A DNA stretch of 64,000 bases from Haemophilus haemolyticus (GTDB lineage Bacteria; Pseudomonadota; Gammaproteobacteria; Enterobacterales; Pasteurellaceae), in assembly GCF_003352385.1 (NCBI RefSeq), contig NZ_CP031243.1:536501-600500 (forward strand), read 5' to 3'. Made by a program: the position numbers and the translations under genes. The notes below the pieces were generated by a model. That model was not told where the DNA came from and did no database searches. It was given only the letters and a program-made list of their open reading frames with translations. This document shows positions 40,672 to 49,503 of the stretch, one piece after another (positions within the stretch are counted from its first letter, which is position 1; every line of letters starts with the position of its first letter).

Positions 40672-41037
40672 ATGAACAAGTTTAAAATAACTGTTACTAC
40701 AACATTACTCGGTTTATCATTAATGAGTGTATCTACTTACGCTAATGTAGTGACTGCTGCACAAGTAGAAATAGAAGCAGCAAGGGCGGAACGCACCCTG
40801 CAGGCATCGAATGAACTGCAAAAAGGTAATTATTCTAAAGCTATAGAATATGCTGAACCTGTAGCAAACGCACCTATTACCGAATTCAACCAAGAGATTA
40901 TTTCAAATTCTCAATTTATCCTCGGCTATAGTTATTTAGCTAAGAAGAACAAAAAGAAAGCAATATTATGGTTTCAAAAATCTTGTAAAAATGGCTTTTC
41001 TAGTAGTTGCAGCATGTTAGAAAAAATTAAGAGATAG
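40672..41037 (+). CDS. exported small protein with a TPR/Sel1-like repeat
   Basis: This 121-residue product has a signal peptide (cleaved near STYA|NVV) and a mature helical part with EAARAERTLQASNELQKGNY, AIEYAEPVANA, and AILWFQKSCKNGFSSSCSML. The last resembles a Sel1-like repeat with two Cys that may bond. It is probably periplasmic. The following gene begins 4 bases after its stop, so they are an operon. I do not recognise a named family. The low GC and lack of uptake signals suggest an accessory gene. Confidence 0.65.
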   Translation: MNKFKITVTTTLLGLSLMSVSTYANVVTAAQVEIEAARAERTLQASNELQKGNYSKAIEYAEPVANAPITEFNQEIISNSQFILGYSYLAKKNKKKAILWFQKSCKNGFSSSCSMLEKIKR

Positions 41038-41041
41038 TAAA

Positions 41042-41335
41042 ATGAATGATCTATTTATTAGTTCTGTAATTCTTATAGCTTTACCTTTAATTGCATTATT
41101 GGGATTAAAAGTAATGAATATAGAAAGAACAATTGGAAAAATTATCGTGCTTTTGTCATTAAGTGTTGGATATGCTTTTACCTTAGGCGATGTTCTTACA
41201 TTTAATAATGAAAATATGCCTATCTTAAATTACATTCAGTTAGCATATTACTCTGCAATAAGTTTCTTTGTTTTCGGCTTTGCTGGATTATTTTTTAGCA
41301 CAAAAGCGGGAATAAGTGAAAAGGGTTTAAAATAA
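41042..41335 (+). CDS. small inner-membrane protein of unknown function
   Basis: This 97-residue protein reads as three membrane helices (about residues 5-24, 31-52 and 65-88) with short polar loops and a Lys-rich C terminus (KAGISEKGLK). It is second in an operon with the exported Sel1-like protein, which suggests a shared envelope job. No known family is recognised, and its start is the first ATG after the upstream stop. Confidence 0.6.
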   Translation: MNDLFISSVILIALPLIALLGLKVMNIERTIGKIIVLLSLSVGYAFTLGDVLTFNNENMPILNYIQLAYYSAISFFVFGFAGLFFSTKAGISEKGLK

Positions 41336-41342
41336 ACATCAT

Positions 41343-41371
41343 AGGCAAACATTGTTTGCCTTTATTTTTGC
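41343..41371 (+). terminator. terminator of the small two-gene operon
   Basis: Arms AGGCAAAC / GTTTGCCT with a 3-base loop are followed by TTATTTTTG. Confidence 0.7.
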
Positions 41372-41389
41372 TTTACATTTTTAAAAAAA

Positions 41390-42100
41390 TCATTTTAACA
41401 AGAGAATGTGCTGTGAGAATAATTCTCGGCTTTTTAATGGTTTATCGCCAAGATAAGGTTTCAGCGCAATACGAGTAAAACGTTTTGCCGCTTGACGTAC
41501 CGCATCATCAGAAAAATCTAGGGCTTCAAAGGCTAACAAATCTCTTCCGTAAAAAGTGAGATTATCTTTCACTAAAGAAGCGATGAAACCTTTTTCCTCA
41601 CGATAACGATATGTCATTGAAAAATCGACTGGCTCGCCAGAACCCGCACAATGAAGAAAATCCACGCCGTAACCGAGAATTTGTAAAAGTTGAAATTCAA
41701 AAAGACGCAACGTTGGCTCAACGTTGGTTTCAGTTGCCAAGCCTGTTAAGCATTTTAAATAATGTTGAAACAGCGAAGGATTCGGCGTTTCAGGCTCAAT
41801 GACACGAGTCAGTAACTCATTCACATAAAAACCGCTATAAAGTGCGGTTTGTTGTAAAGGAAGTGTAATTGCGGCGGGTTCAGCTTTAGTAAGGGTTTTC
41901 AATGAACTTTTTCCCGTCCAACGCAACAATAAAGGTGTGAAAGGTTGCAAGACCGACTTCCAAGATGAACGCTTTGCTCGAGCGCCCTTAGCAATCACTG
42001 TTAGACGACCACTTTCTTCAGTAAACAAATCCACTAAAAGACTCGTTTCACTATAAGGGCGACGATGAAGAATAAAGCCTCGTTGGAGTTCGGTTTGCAC
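41390..42100 (-). CDS. recO: DNA repair protein RecO
   Basis: RecO anneals single strands and helps load RecA in the RecF pathway. The 236-residue protein has an N-terminal OB fold with [27 protein letters not shown], the family-typical [20 protein letters not shown] and a helical C-terminal part with [15 protein letters not shown]. Its zinc motif is degenerate, as in other gammaproteobacterial RecO. It starts 2 bases after the oapB stop, so oapA-oapB-recO may be one transcript. Confidence 0.95.
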   Translation of the reverse strand: MQTELQRGFILHRRPYSETSLLVDLFTEESGRLTVIAKGARAKRSSWKSVLQPFTPLLLRWTGKSSLKTLTKAEPAAITLPLQQTALYSGFYVNELLTRVIEPETPNPSLFQHYLKCLTGLATETNVEPTLRLFEFQLLQILGYGVDFLHCAGSGEPVDFSMTYRYREEKGFIASLVKDNLTFYGRDLLAFEALDFSDDAVRQAAKRFTRIALKPYLGDKPLKSRELFSQHILLLK

Positions 42101-42102
42101 AA

Positions 42103-42507
42103 TTAATTACCGGATAAACGCTCTACGGGTTGTAATACACATTGTTCTGCTAAAATTTCACCTAAATTAGTTTTTAGCACACTGAAATCATCACGCTCTT
42201 GCCACGCCCAACGAATATTGCCGTAATTTTTACCGCGCTCAGAAATCATTAATGTCAATTTTTCTGACATAGAATTAAAAGTCACCGTAATGTGATGCAA
42301 TAATTTTTTACGTTTTTTTTGAGTGGAATGAACCACACGAACTTGCTTATCATCTTTACACAAATAAACTTTAGCCTCACCTTTTTGCAAAGCTTTATCT
42401 ACTTTTTCCACCTGCATCTTTTGCGGCTCTGGCTTCTTTGGTAAACCATTTTGAGCACAACCGATCAAGCAAAGTGCGGTTAAAATTAGAAACGTTTTTT
42501 TTAACAT
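42103..42507 (-). CDS. oapB: opacity-associated protein OapB
   Basis: OapB is needed for OapA expression or function in H. influenzae. The 134-residue product has a lipoprotein signal with lipobox LIGC (Cys17). The mature part has a [15 protein letters not shown] segment and a WAWQER block, similar to the lysozyme-inhibitor (MliC) fold, and a second Cys near the end (EQCVLQP). It lies 47 bases after oapA and directly before recO. Confidence 0.85.
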   Translation of the reverse strand: MLKKTFLILTALCLIGCAQNGLPKKPEPQKMQVEKVDKALQKGEAKVYLCKDDKQVRVVHSTQKKRKKLLHHITVTFNSMSEKLTLMISERGKNYGNIRWAWQERDDFSVLKTNLGEILAEQCVLQPVERLSGN

Positions 42508-42554
42508 AGAATCCTACTTGCAAAAGAAAAATGGGCGATTGCTCGCCCTAAAAA

Positions 42555-43895
42555 TTATTTTTTATATTCATAAGAACCATCAGACTGACGGACAAATCGC
42601 GTACCGTTAGATAAACGCATTTCATTTACTCGCCCTTGACTGTTCACAGATACTGCAACTTTATCACCCGGTTTAAAGCTACTTAACACATTGCCCGCAC
42701 CCGCTGCTTTACTCATTGCATTAACATCCGAAATATTAAGTTGATTGTCACGGAATACTTGCATAAGAGAAACGCCTTTAGGCACAGTTAATGTTTTCGC
42801 TGATGCAGTTGGTGCTGCTGCTTTCGTTGCAGGTTTTGCATCAACAATTTGAACTTTAGCTTCTTTTTTAACTTGAATCGGTTTTGCTTCAACAATAGGT
42901 GGTTTTCCTGCTGTTTTAGCGACGGTTTGTTCAGTTGCTTTTGCTGGTACATGTGTTTTTTCAGCAACCTTTACTTCTTTTTTCGCGATATCTTTATGCG
43001 CAACTTGTTGTTCTACTACTTTTTTCACCGGTTGAACTGGTGTTACAACAGTTGGTGCTTTTGGTTGTTCCACTTGAGCTTGTTGAGCTTGAGTTTGTGA
43101 TTGCTCAGGTTGAGCTGCTTGCATAGGTTTAGCTGAAGCTGAATCCATTGTATTTGAGGGTTGAACTGGAGCTTGAGCCATGTTTTGCGGCGCAGCCATG
43201 TTTTCTGTAGGTTGATTTTGAGCAGTCGCACTATTAGCCGATTCATCTGCTTTTGGTGCATTTTCAGGTTGGTTAGCTTGCTCTGCCGCCATCTGATTTT
43301 GTGCAGGTGGATTATCTAAAATCGTGGTTTCAACTGGTTGATTTTGATCTAAAGATTGGAACTGAACTGGGATTTCATTGCTGTTAGATTGAGTGAAAGA
43401 CTCAACGGTGTCAGAACTTGGTTTTAATGCAAAGAAAATAATTAATAAAATGACCAACGCCAAAATAGCCATAAATAAACGGCGATGTTTTGCTGGTAAT
43501 ACTTGTAATACTTTCCATTTTTCTGGTTGGGCTAAAATAGGTTTTTCAGCCTTTTCGACGGTTTCATCCGCGTTATTTTCAGCACTGATTTCTTCATCAA
43601 CAGTAGAAATATTTTCTTCTGTGGAAGAAGTTTGAAGAACTGGCTCTTGTGCTGTTTTCAAATTTTCACTCGGAATTAAAGGATCATTTTCTTGCGTTGA
43701 TGAATCGCCAAAAGTAGGTTCTTTACGTTGCTGAAAGTTAGTTTGCACGTGATTTTTTTTGGCAAATAACCCTTTTGCTTTACCTAAAATTGACGAACTT
43801 GGCTGAATTGTTTTCTTTGGTGTAATCGGCTCTTGATTAAGCCCTAAATCTAATTCATTTTGAGATGATTGTTCATTTTTATCCATAGAATTCAC
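42555..43895 (-). CDS. oapA: opacity-associated protein OapA
   Basis: OapA is a surface-associated factor that affects colony opacity and epithelial colonisation in H. influenzae. The 446-residue product has a Ser/Gln/Glu-rich cytoplasmic N terminus (to about 135), one membrane helix (LFMAILALVILLIIFFAL), a long low-complexity Gln/Ala/Pro linker, and a C-terminal OapA/LysM-like domain with LTVPKGVSLMQVFRDNQLNI and LSSFKPGDKVAVSVNSQGRV. AGGGG is well spaced for the GTG at 43895. An ATG three codons later (43886) is possible. Confidence 0.9.
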   Translation of the reverse strand: MNSMDKNEQSSQNELDLGLNQEPITPKKTIQPSSSILGKAKGLFAKKNHVQTNFQQRKEPTFGDSSTQENDPLIPSENLKTAQEPVLQTSSTEENISTVDEEISAENNADETVEKAEKPILAQPEKWKVLQVLPAKHRRLFMAILALVILLIIFFALKPSSDTVESFTQSNSNEIPVQFQSLDQNQPVETTILDNPPAQNQMAAEQANQPENAPKADESANSATAQNQPTENMAAPQNMAQAPVQPSNTMDSASAKPMQAAQPEQSQTQAQQAQVEQPKAPTVVTPVQPVKKVVEQQVAHKDIAKKEVKVAEKTHVPAKATEQTVAKTAGKPPIVEAKPIQVKKEAKVQIVDAKPATKAAAPTASAKTLTVPKGVSLMQVFRDNQLNISDVNAMSKAAGAGNVLSSFKPGDKVAVSVNSQGRVNEMRLSNGTRFVRQSDGSYEYKK

Positions 43896-43993
43896 TGGAT
43901 TGCCCCTGATGCTTGTTCTTATTCATATTAATTAGCCACAAAATTGAGAAGCCCAAAAGTGCGGCGAGAAAATTAGGCGTATTTTATCGGATC

Positions 43994-45010
43994 TTATTCC
44001 GCGTATAAAGTCTTATTTGGTTCGCCCGCAATTTCTCGTGCAAGTTTAGGAACAAGATAGCCAGATGTCAGAGATTGCAAGGTTTTATAGATTTGCATAG
44101 CTTCAATATCGCTAATCAAAAAATGGCTCGCCCCTTGCACTTTATCTAGCAAATGCAAGTAATAAGGCAAAATGCCTGTTTGAAAAAGTTTATCACTCAA
44201 TATTTTCAGAATTTGCGCATCATCATTCACGCCTTTTAGCAAAACGGATTGATTCAAAAGCGTGACATTCACGGCTTTTAATTTTTGCATCGCATGAGCA
44301 AAAATTTGATCAATTTCATTTGGGTGATTAATGTGTGTCACCATAACAGTTTGCAAACGACTTTCTGCTAATAAGGTACAAAATTCATCAGTAATCCGTT
44401 GCGGAATCACAACAGGCAAACGGGTGTGAATACGCAAACGCTGTAAGTGCGGTATATTTTCCAAATGTTTTATTAACCACGCTAACTCATGATCTTTCGC
44501 CATTAAAGGATCGCCACCTGAAAAAATCACTTCTTCTATTTCAGAATGCGCCGCAATGTAATCTAACGCCAGTTGCCAGCTTTTTTTATTTCCTGGGTTT
44601 TCATCGTAAGGAAAATGTCGGCGAAAACAATAACGACAATTTACTGCACAACCGCCTTTTGCCATAAAGAGCAAGCGATTTCTATATTTATGAAGAATAT
44701 TCGGCACGGCATTGGCATTTTTTTCTTCTAAGGGATCTGTACTAAATCCTTCGGCTTGTACAAACTCTAGATCAGAACACATCACTTGCAAGAAAAGGGG
44801 ATCTTGCGGATTACCTTTTTCTATTTTATCAATAAAAGGTTGTGGTACGCGAAGCGAAAAAAGTTTCCGCGCAGCAATAGATTGCTCAAAATCATCTTCT
44901 GGTAAATTTAAGGCTTTTAGCAATAATTTAGGATCTGAAATCGCATTTTTTAGAATTGTGAGCCAATTTTGTTCTTCTCTAATGACGGGTTCTTGGGTTA
45001 AAATACGCAC
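43994..45010 (-). CDS. epmB: EF-P (R)-beta-lysine modification: lysine 2,3-aminomutase EpmB
   Basis: EpmB converts alpha-lysine to (R)-beta-lysine, which EpmA attaches to elongation factor P. The 338-residue radical-SAM protein has GGCAVNCRYCFRRHFPY with the CxxxCxxC cluster motif, EVIFSGGDPLMAKDHELAWL and the PLP site region GYLVPKLAREI near the C terminus. It is divergent from efp with only 37 bases between, the usual arrangement, which supports this over a catabolic aminomutase. Confidence 0.95.
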   Translation of the reverse strand: MRILTQEPVIREEQNWLTILKNAISDPKLLLKALNLPEDDFEQSIAARKLFSLRVPQPFIDKIEKGNPQDPLFLQVMCSDLEFVQAEGFSTDPLEEKNANAVPNILHKYRNRLLFMAKGGCAVNCRYCFRRHFPYDENPGNKKSWQLALDYIAAHSEIEEVIFSGGDPLMAKDHELAWLIKHLENIPHLQRLRIHTRLPVVIPQRITDEFCTLLAESRLQTVMVTHINHPNEIDQIFAHAMQKLKAVNVTLLNQSVLLKGVNDDAQILKILSDKLFQTGILPYYLHLLDKVQGASHFLISDIEAMQIYKTLQSLTSGYLVPKLAREIAGEPNKTLYAE

Positions 45011-45047
45011 TTTTCAAACCATCTCTAATTTTTAGGATATTAAAAAT

Positions 45048-45614
45048 ATGGCTACATATACTACCAGTGATTTCAAACCAGGTCTAAAATTTATGCAAGA
45101 CGGTGAACCTTGCGTAATCGTTGAAAATGAATTCGTAAAACCAGGTAAAGGTCAAGCTTTCACCCGTACTCGTATTCGTAAATTAATTTCAGGCAAAGTA
45201 TTAGACGTAAACTTCAAATCTGGTACTTCGGTCGAAGCTGCTGATGTTATGGATCTTAACTTAACTTATTCATACAAAGACGATGCATTCTGGTATTTCA
45301 TGCACCCAGAAACATTTGAACAATACTCTGCTGATGCAAAAGCTGTAGGCGATGCAGAAAAATGGTTATTAGACCAAGCAGATTGTATCGTGACTTTATG
45401 GAATGGTGCGCCAATTACTGTTACGCCACCAAACTTTGTTGAATTAGAAATCGTCGATACAGACCCTGGTCTTAAAGGCGATACAGCAGGTACTGGCGGT
45501 AAACCAGCAACATTAAGCACTGGCGCAGTAGTAAAAGTACCTCTTTTCGTTCAAATCGGTGAAGTTATCAGAGTTGATACCCGCTCTGGCGAATACGTAT
45601 CTCGCGTAAAATAA
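45048..45614 (+). CDS. efp: elongation factor P
   Basis: EF-P rescues ribosomes stalled at polyproline stretches. The 188-residue protein has three OB-like domains. The tip loop [14 protein letters not shown] carries the modified Lys34 that EpmB/EpmA target. The C terminus ends [14 protein letters not shown], as in the family. OapA, two genes away, has the Pro-rich kind of sequence that depends on EF-P. Confidence 0.98.
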   Translation: MATYTTSDFKPGLKFMQDGEPCVIVENEFVKPGKGQAFTRTRIRKLISGKVLDVNFKSGTSVEAADVMDLNLTYSYKDDAFWYFMHPETFEQYSADAKAVGDAEKWLLDQADCIVTLWNGAPITVTPPNFVELEIVDTDPGLKGDTAGTGGKPATLSTGAVVKVPLFVQIGEVIRVDTRSGEYVSRVK

Positions 45615-45694
45615 TTGCTTAGATGACAAAAGTGCGGTTAATTTCTGCGATATATTATGTCGCAGTAATAAAAAGCACTACTATTCATGCGATA

Positions 45695-45734
45695 AAAATG
45701 CCTTTCCGTTCATAAATAGGAAAGGCATTTTTTT
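45695..45734 (+). terminator. efp terminator
   Basis: Arms AATGCCTTTCC / GGAAAGGCATT with an 11-base loop are followed by TTTTTT. Confidence 0.85.
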
Positions 45735-45912
45735 ATAAATAATATAGTTTGATAGAAAGCATAAAAAACCAATCAGTCAAATTTTTCTGTTATTTTATGC
45801 TTTAATTAAAACATTTTTACTTATAGTATAGAATAGAGTAAAATGAAGCACGGTTTTCAAAAATCGACTATAAAAATTTTATTTTAAACAAAAATCCTTT
45901 GGAGGAACCCTA

Positions 45913-46686
45913 ATGAATATTCGAATTGAGAAGTCTTCTCTTCTCTTCTCTTCTCTTCTCTTCTCTTCTCTTCTCTTCTCTTCTGCTGTACAAGCGGAAG
46001 ATAATGGAAAAGGGGTTTATGTGCAAGCCGATTGGGTGCACGCACGTGAAAAAATAGAGACACACGCTCCAAATCAACCTGAAATATTACAAGACTATTC
46101 ATACATCAAAACTCATTCCAACCATCCTCGTTTTTCTATTGGTTATGATTTTGGCAATTGGCGAATTGCAGTAGATTATGCTCATTATCGTAAATGGAGT
46201 CACGGCAAACATCTTATTAGTGAACCTATCGAAAAAGATCCTGTTGGATCGACTCATCCGATGAATCTAGTTAAATCTAGCACAGTAATTGATCACAAAG
46301 ATGCAGGTAGTTTCCAAGCCAAGAATTCTTATGGTATTTCTGTAATTTATGATTTTGATACTGAATATAAAATTAAACCTTATGTTGGTGCAAGAATTGG
46401 AGTTGGGCATGTTGCTGCCAGCGGTTATACAAAAGATGAATTTACAACAAAACTTACATTTAAGGCTAACAATATGCCAATGGGAGGAGATGTGAAGGCG
46501 TATGAGGAAACATCATATTCCAGAACCATAAAACGCATTGGCTTTGGTTTTATTGGTGGTATTGGCTATGACATTACACCGAATATTACCTTAGACTTAG
46601 GTTATCGTTATAATGATTGGGGACATTTAGAAAACGTGCGTTTTAAAACTCACGAAGCCTCTTTCGGTGTACGTTACCGTTTTTAA
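45913..46686 (+). CDS. Opa-family outer membrane porin-like protein, phase-variable
   Basis: This 257-residue product belongs to the opacity (Opa) family of eight-stranded beta-barrels that bind host receptors in Neisseria. The mature part has VYVQADWVHAREKIE, FSIGYDFGNWRIAVDYAHYRKW, IKPYVGARIGVGHVA, GFIGGIGYDITPNITLDLGY and ends SFGVRYRF with a terminal Phe. Its signal peptide is built from ten CTTCT repeats that encode LLFSS units, cleaved near AVQA|EDN. With ten repeats the frame is open (ON); a change of one or two units shifts it. GGAGG precedes the ATG. Confidence 0.92.
   Translation: MNIRIEKSSLLFSSLLFSSLLFSSAVQAEDNGKGVYVQADWVHAREKIETHAPNQPEILQDYSYIKTHSNHPRFSIGYDFGNWRIAVDYAHYRKWSHGKHLISEPIEKDPVGSTHPMNLVKSSTVIDHKDAGSFQAKNSYGISVIYDFDTEYKIKPYVGARIGVGHVAASGYTKDEFTTKLTFKANNMPMGGDVKAYEETSYSRTIKRIGFGFIGGIGYDITPNITLDLGYRYNDWGHLENVRFKTHEASFGVRYRF
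45935..45984 (+). repeat. pentanucleotide repeat (CTTCT)10 in the opa signal sequence
   Basis: Ten uninterrupted copies, 22 bases after the ATG, in coding sequence. CTTCT is a circular permutation of CTCTT, the repeat that switches opa genes in Neisseria. Five is not a multiple of three, so slippage by one unit turns translation off. Confidence 0.98.
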
Positions 46687-46743
46687 TTAAACAAATTTAG
46701 TTTTCTATTTATGATCTGCCCCCCAAAAAGTTGGACAGGTTAG

Positions 46744-47550
46744 TTAACTTAAATATTGAGCTCGGTATTGCACTGGGCTCAATCCTTTTAAACCAAGTTT
46801 AATTCGTTTTTGGTTGTAATACACTAAATATTCTTCAATTTCAGCCTGCAATTCAGCAATTGAATGATAAGTTCGAGAGTAAAAGCACTCTGATTTTAAT
46901 ATTGCAAAAAAGCTTTCAATCACCGCATTATCGTAGCAATTTCCTCGGCGACTCATACTTTGCACCGCTTTACCTTCCAACATCTTTACCCATTCCTCCG
47001 TGCCATACAATACACCTTGATCACTATGAATAATCGGGCATTTTGTCGGTTTAAGCCGACTAAGCCCTTGTTCTAACATCTTTTTTACCAATGAAAACTT
47101 CGGGCGTGTCGCAAAGTTATAGGTAATAATTTCTCGGTTAGCCAAGTCCATCAACGGTGAAAAATAAAGCTTTTCTTGCCCAACATGAAATTCCGTTACA
47201 TCCGTTACCCATTTTTGATTGAGTGCCGTTGCTGTAAAATCACGATTCAGCAAATTCGGGGCAATATGCGATGTTTTTCCTCGTTTTCCATGTCTTTTCT
47301 TACGTAAAATGGAATGAATACCTAACTCGTTCATCAGCTTTAATACCGTTTTATGATTCAAATTAAAACCCATTTGGCGTAATTTAAACGTCATGGGGCG
47401 ATAACCATCTCGTTTTCTGTTCTTTTTGTACAGCGATAAGATAGCCTCTTTTACCTCGTGATAATTTCGCTTAACCTCTTTATAGTAAAAGCTTGAGCGA
47501 GGCATTTTAGCCACATGAAGTAAATCATTTAACGCGTGGTTTGGCTTCAA
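46744..47550 (-). CDS. IS3-family transposase, OrfB (DDE catalytic part)
   Basis: This 268-residue part carries the retroviral-integrase-like core: KWVTDVTEFHVGQEKLYFSP with the first Asp, IIHSDQGVLYG with the second Asp, and SRRGNCYDNAVIESFFAILK with the catalytic Glu. The reading frame is -1 relative to OrfA. The visible start is a TTG that overlaps the OrfA stop, so it may be made by -1 frameshifting to an OrfAB fusion or by reinitiation. The core is intact with no stop, so the IS may still be active. Confidence 0.9.
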   Translation of the reverse strand: MKPNHALNDLLHVAKMPRSSFYYKEVKRNYHEVKEAILSLYKKNRKRDGYRPMTFKLRQMGFNLNHKTVLKLMNELGIHSILRKKRHGKRGKTSHIAPNLLNRDFTATALNQKWVTDVTEFHVGQEKLYFSPLMDLANREIITYNFATRPKFSLVKKMLEQGLSRLKPTKCPIIHSDQGVLYGTEEWVKMLEGKAVQSMSRRGNCYDNAVIESFFAILKSECFYSRTYHSIAELQAEIEEYLVYYNQKRIKLGLKGLSPVQYRAQYLS

Positions 47551-47930
47551 TCTTTCAATAATTTTTCTTTTTTCTGTCGCTGTTTTTGACGGTCGAGCGC
47601 CTCCAACTCCTTTAGATAAGCAATCTCCGCTCGAGCCAAGGCGAGCTCTCGTTGTAACTTTTTAAACGCTTTAGGTGAAAAGTCTGTGGTTTCTGGAATT
47701 TCAATGTCTTTCTTTATCATCTTTGGCTTCGCTATTTTCGGTGTTTGAAGGTTTGTATAAGGCGATTTTACGCCATCAAGCCCTCTTTCCCGAAATGCTT
47801 TTAGCCAATAAATGACGAGAGCATGGGAAATTTGATGAAGTTTAGCCACCTCACGGATACCATAATCCTGGTCAGTGACGAGTTTGATAATTTTCAAACG
47901 AAATTGATAAGAGTAGGACATAATCTGCAC
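47547..47930 (-). CDS. IS3-family transposase, OrfA (helix-turn-helix)
   Basis: This 127-residue part binds the IS ends. It has a helix-turn-helix with YSYQFRLKIIKLVTDQDYGI and REVAKLHQISHALVIYWLKA, then a leucine-zipper-like helix (KLQRELALARAEIAYLKELE) and a Lys-rich end. It overlaps OrfB by 4 bases. It fits the IS150 group of IS3. Confidence 0.88.
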   Translation of the reverse strand: MQIMSYSYQFRLKIIKLVTDQDYGIREVAKLHQISHALVIYWLKAFRERGLDGVKSPYTNLQTPKIAKPKMIKKDIEIPETTDFSPKAFKKLQRELALARAEIAYLKELEALDRQKQRQKKEKLLKD

Positions 47931-48062
47931 CTCAAATTAGGTGTCCAGGTTTTGGGGTGCAGATCACTTTCCTTTACAAATCAAATATTTTCTCTACAAT
48001 ACCCCACCTAATGATTTGCCTAGCGCAAATCCCTGACCTGAAATCAGACAAAAGAGAATATT

Positions 48063-49442
48063 ATGACAACCCAATTCAAACCAGAATTACTTTCCCCTGC
48101 TGGCTCCCTTAAAAATATGCGCTACGCCTTTGCTTATGGCGCTGATGCCGTTTATGCTGGCCAACCACGTTATAGCTTGCGCGTACGTAACAATGAATTT
48201 AATCACGTCAATTTAAAAATCGGGATCGATGAAGCCCATGCACTTGGCAAAAAATTCTATGTAGTGGTGAACATTGCACCGCATAATTCCAAACTCAAAA
48301 CTTTTATTAAAGATTTACAGCCAGTGATCGATATGAAACCAGATGCCTTAATTATGTCTGATCCGGGCTTAATCATGTTGGTGCGTGAAAACTTCCCTGA
48401 TATTGATATTCACCTTTCTGTACAAGCGAATGCGGTAAACTGGGCAACGGTAAAATTCTGGAAACAAATGGAGTTAACTCGTGTGATTTTATCGCGCGAA
48501 TTATCCATTGAAGAAATCGCTGAAATTCGCCAACATGTACCAGACATTGAACTTGAAATTTTCGTACACGGTGCATTATGTATGGCGTATTCTGGTCGCT
48601 GCTTGCTTTCTGGCTATATCAACAAACGCGATCCAAACCAAGGCACTTGCACCAATGCTTGCCGTTGGGAATACAAAATGGAAGAGGGCACTACGGATGA
48701 AGTGGGCAACATCGTGCCAAAAATCGATCCTGCTCAACAAATCGAAGTGAAAAATGTGGCACCAACCTTGGGTGAAGGCGCGGTAACGGACAAGGTTTTC
48801 CTTTATACCGAATCACAAAAGCCAGACGAGCAAATGACGGCTTTTGAAGATGAGCACGGCACCTACTTTATGAATTCAAAAGATCTGCGTGCAGTACAAC
48901 ACGTAGAAAAATTGACCGCACTTGGCGTGCATTCTTTAAAAATCGAAGGTCGTACTAAATCATTTTATTATTGTGCAAGAACGGCGCAAGTTTACCGCAA
49001 AGCCATTGATGATGCGGCAGCAGGCAAACCATTTGATGAAAGCTTAATGGATACGTTGGAATCCCTTGCGCATCGTGGTTATACCGAAGGTTTCTTACGC
49101 CGTCATACGCATGATGAATACCAAAACTACGAATACGGTTATTCTATTTCTGATCGTCAGCAATTTGTTGGTGAATTTACGGGTAAACGTAACGAACAAG
49201 GTATGGCTGAAGTGGCGGTAAAGAATAAATTCTTGCTTGGTGATGATGTAGAAATGATGACCCCTCAGGGTAATATCAATTTCAAAATTGAAAAAATGCT
49301 AAATCGTAGAAATGAAGCGGTTGATGCAGCACTAGGTGATGGGCATTTTGTGTTCTTAGACGTACCACAAGATATCAACTTAGACTACGCCTTATTAATG
49401 CGTAATTTAGTCAATAGCAATACAAGAAATCCACATAATTAA
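48063..49442 (+). CDS. trhP: tRNA hydroxylation protein TrhP (peptidase U32 family, YegQ)
   Basis: TrhP/YegQ is a U32-family protein that acts on wobble uridine of tRNAs (5-carboxymethoxyuridine pathway). The 459-residue product has ELLSPAGSLKNMRYAFAYGAD at the start, the U32 signature EIFVHGALCMAYSGRCLLSGY, and CTNACRWEY with Cys residues that can hold a cluster. Length is standard. It lies directly after the IS and before a candidate sRNA. Confidence 0.92.
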   Translation: MTTQFKPELLSPAGSLKNMRYAFAYGADAVYAGQPRYSLRVRNNEFNHVNLKIGIDEAHALGKKFYVVVNIAPHNSKLKTFIKDLQPVIDMKPDALIMSDPGLIMLVRENFPDIDIHLSVQANAVNWATVKFWKQMELTRVILSRELSIEEIAEIRQHVPDIELEIFVHGALCMAYSGRCLLSGYINKRDPNQGTCTNACRWEYKMEEGTTDEVGNIVPKIDPAQQIEVKNVAPTLGEGAVTDKVFLYTESQKPDEQMTAFEDEHGTYFMNSKDLRAVQHVEKLTALGVHSLKIEGRTKSFYYCARTAQVYRKAIDDAAAGKPFDESLMDTLESLAHRGYTEGFLRRHTHDEYQNYEYGYSISDRQQFVGEFTGKRNEQGMAEVAVKNKFLLGDDVEMMTPQGNINFKIEKMLNRRNEAVDAALGDGHFVFLDVPQDINLDYALLMRNLVNSNTRNPHN

Positions 49443-49469
49443 ATGACAAAAAAATTTGTTAAAAAAATG

Positions 49470-49497
49470 TTGCATTTTTGTATTTTATTATTATAAT
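49470..49497 (+). promoter_or_regulatory. sigma-70-type promoter after trhP
   Basis: TTGCAT and a perfect TATAAT are separated by 16 bases, in an AT-rich stretch with no following gene on the plus strand. It would start transcription near 49504. Confidence 0.6.
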
Positions 49498-49503
49498 ACG
49501 CCA

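Larger units (their letters stand above)
46712..47966 (-). mobile_element. IS3-family insertion sequence (about 1255 bp)
   Basis: Two overlapping transposase ORFs lie between terminal inverted repeats. The left end TGATCTGCCCCCCAAAAAG and the complement of the right end TGATCTGCACCCCAAAAC agree over about 25 bases with a few differences, and the ends begin TG and end CA as in IS3. No target-site duplication is obvious, so the insertion is old or ends were altered. It sits between opa and trhP. The 47967-48062 gap before trhP has no other clear feature. Confidence 0.9.

Noticed and set aside
45884-46102. Antisense frame with repeated RREEK
   Set aside because: It is only the complement of the CTTCT repeat of opa.
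46720-46728. C-run/A-run at the IS end as a phase-variation tract
   Set aside because: It lies in the terminal inverted repeat, in no gene start or promoter.
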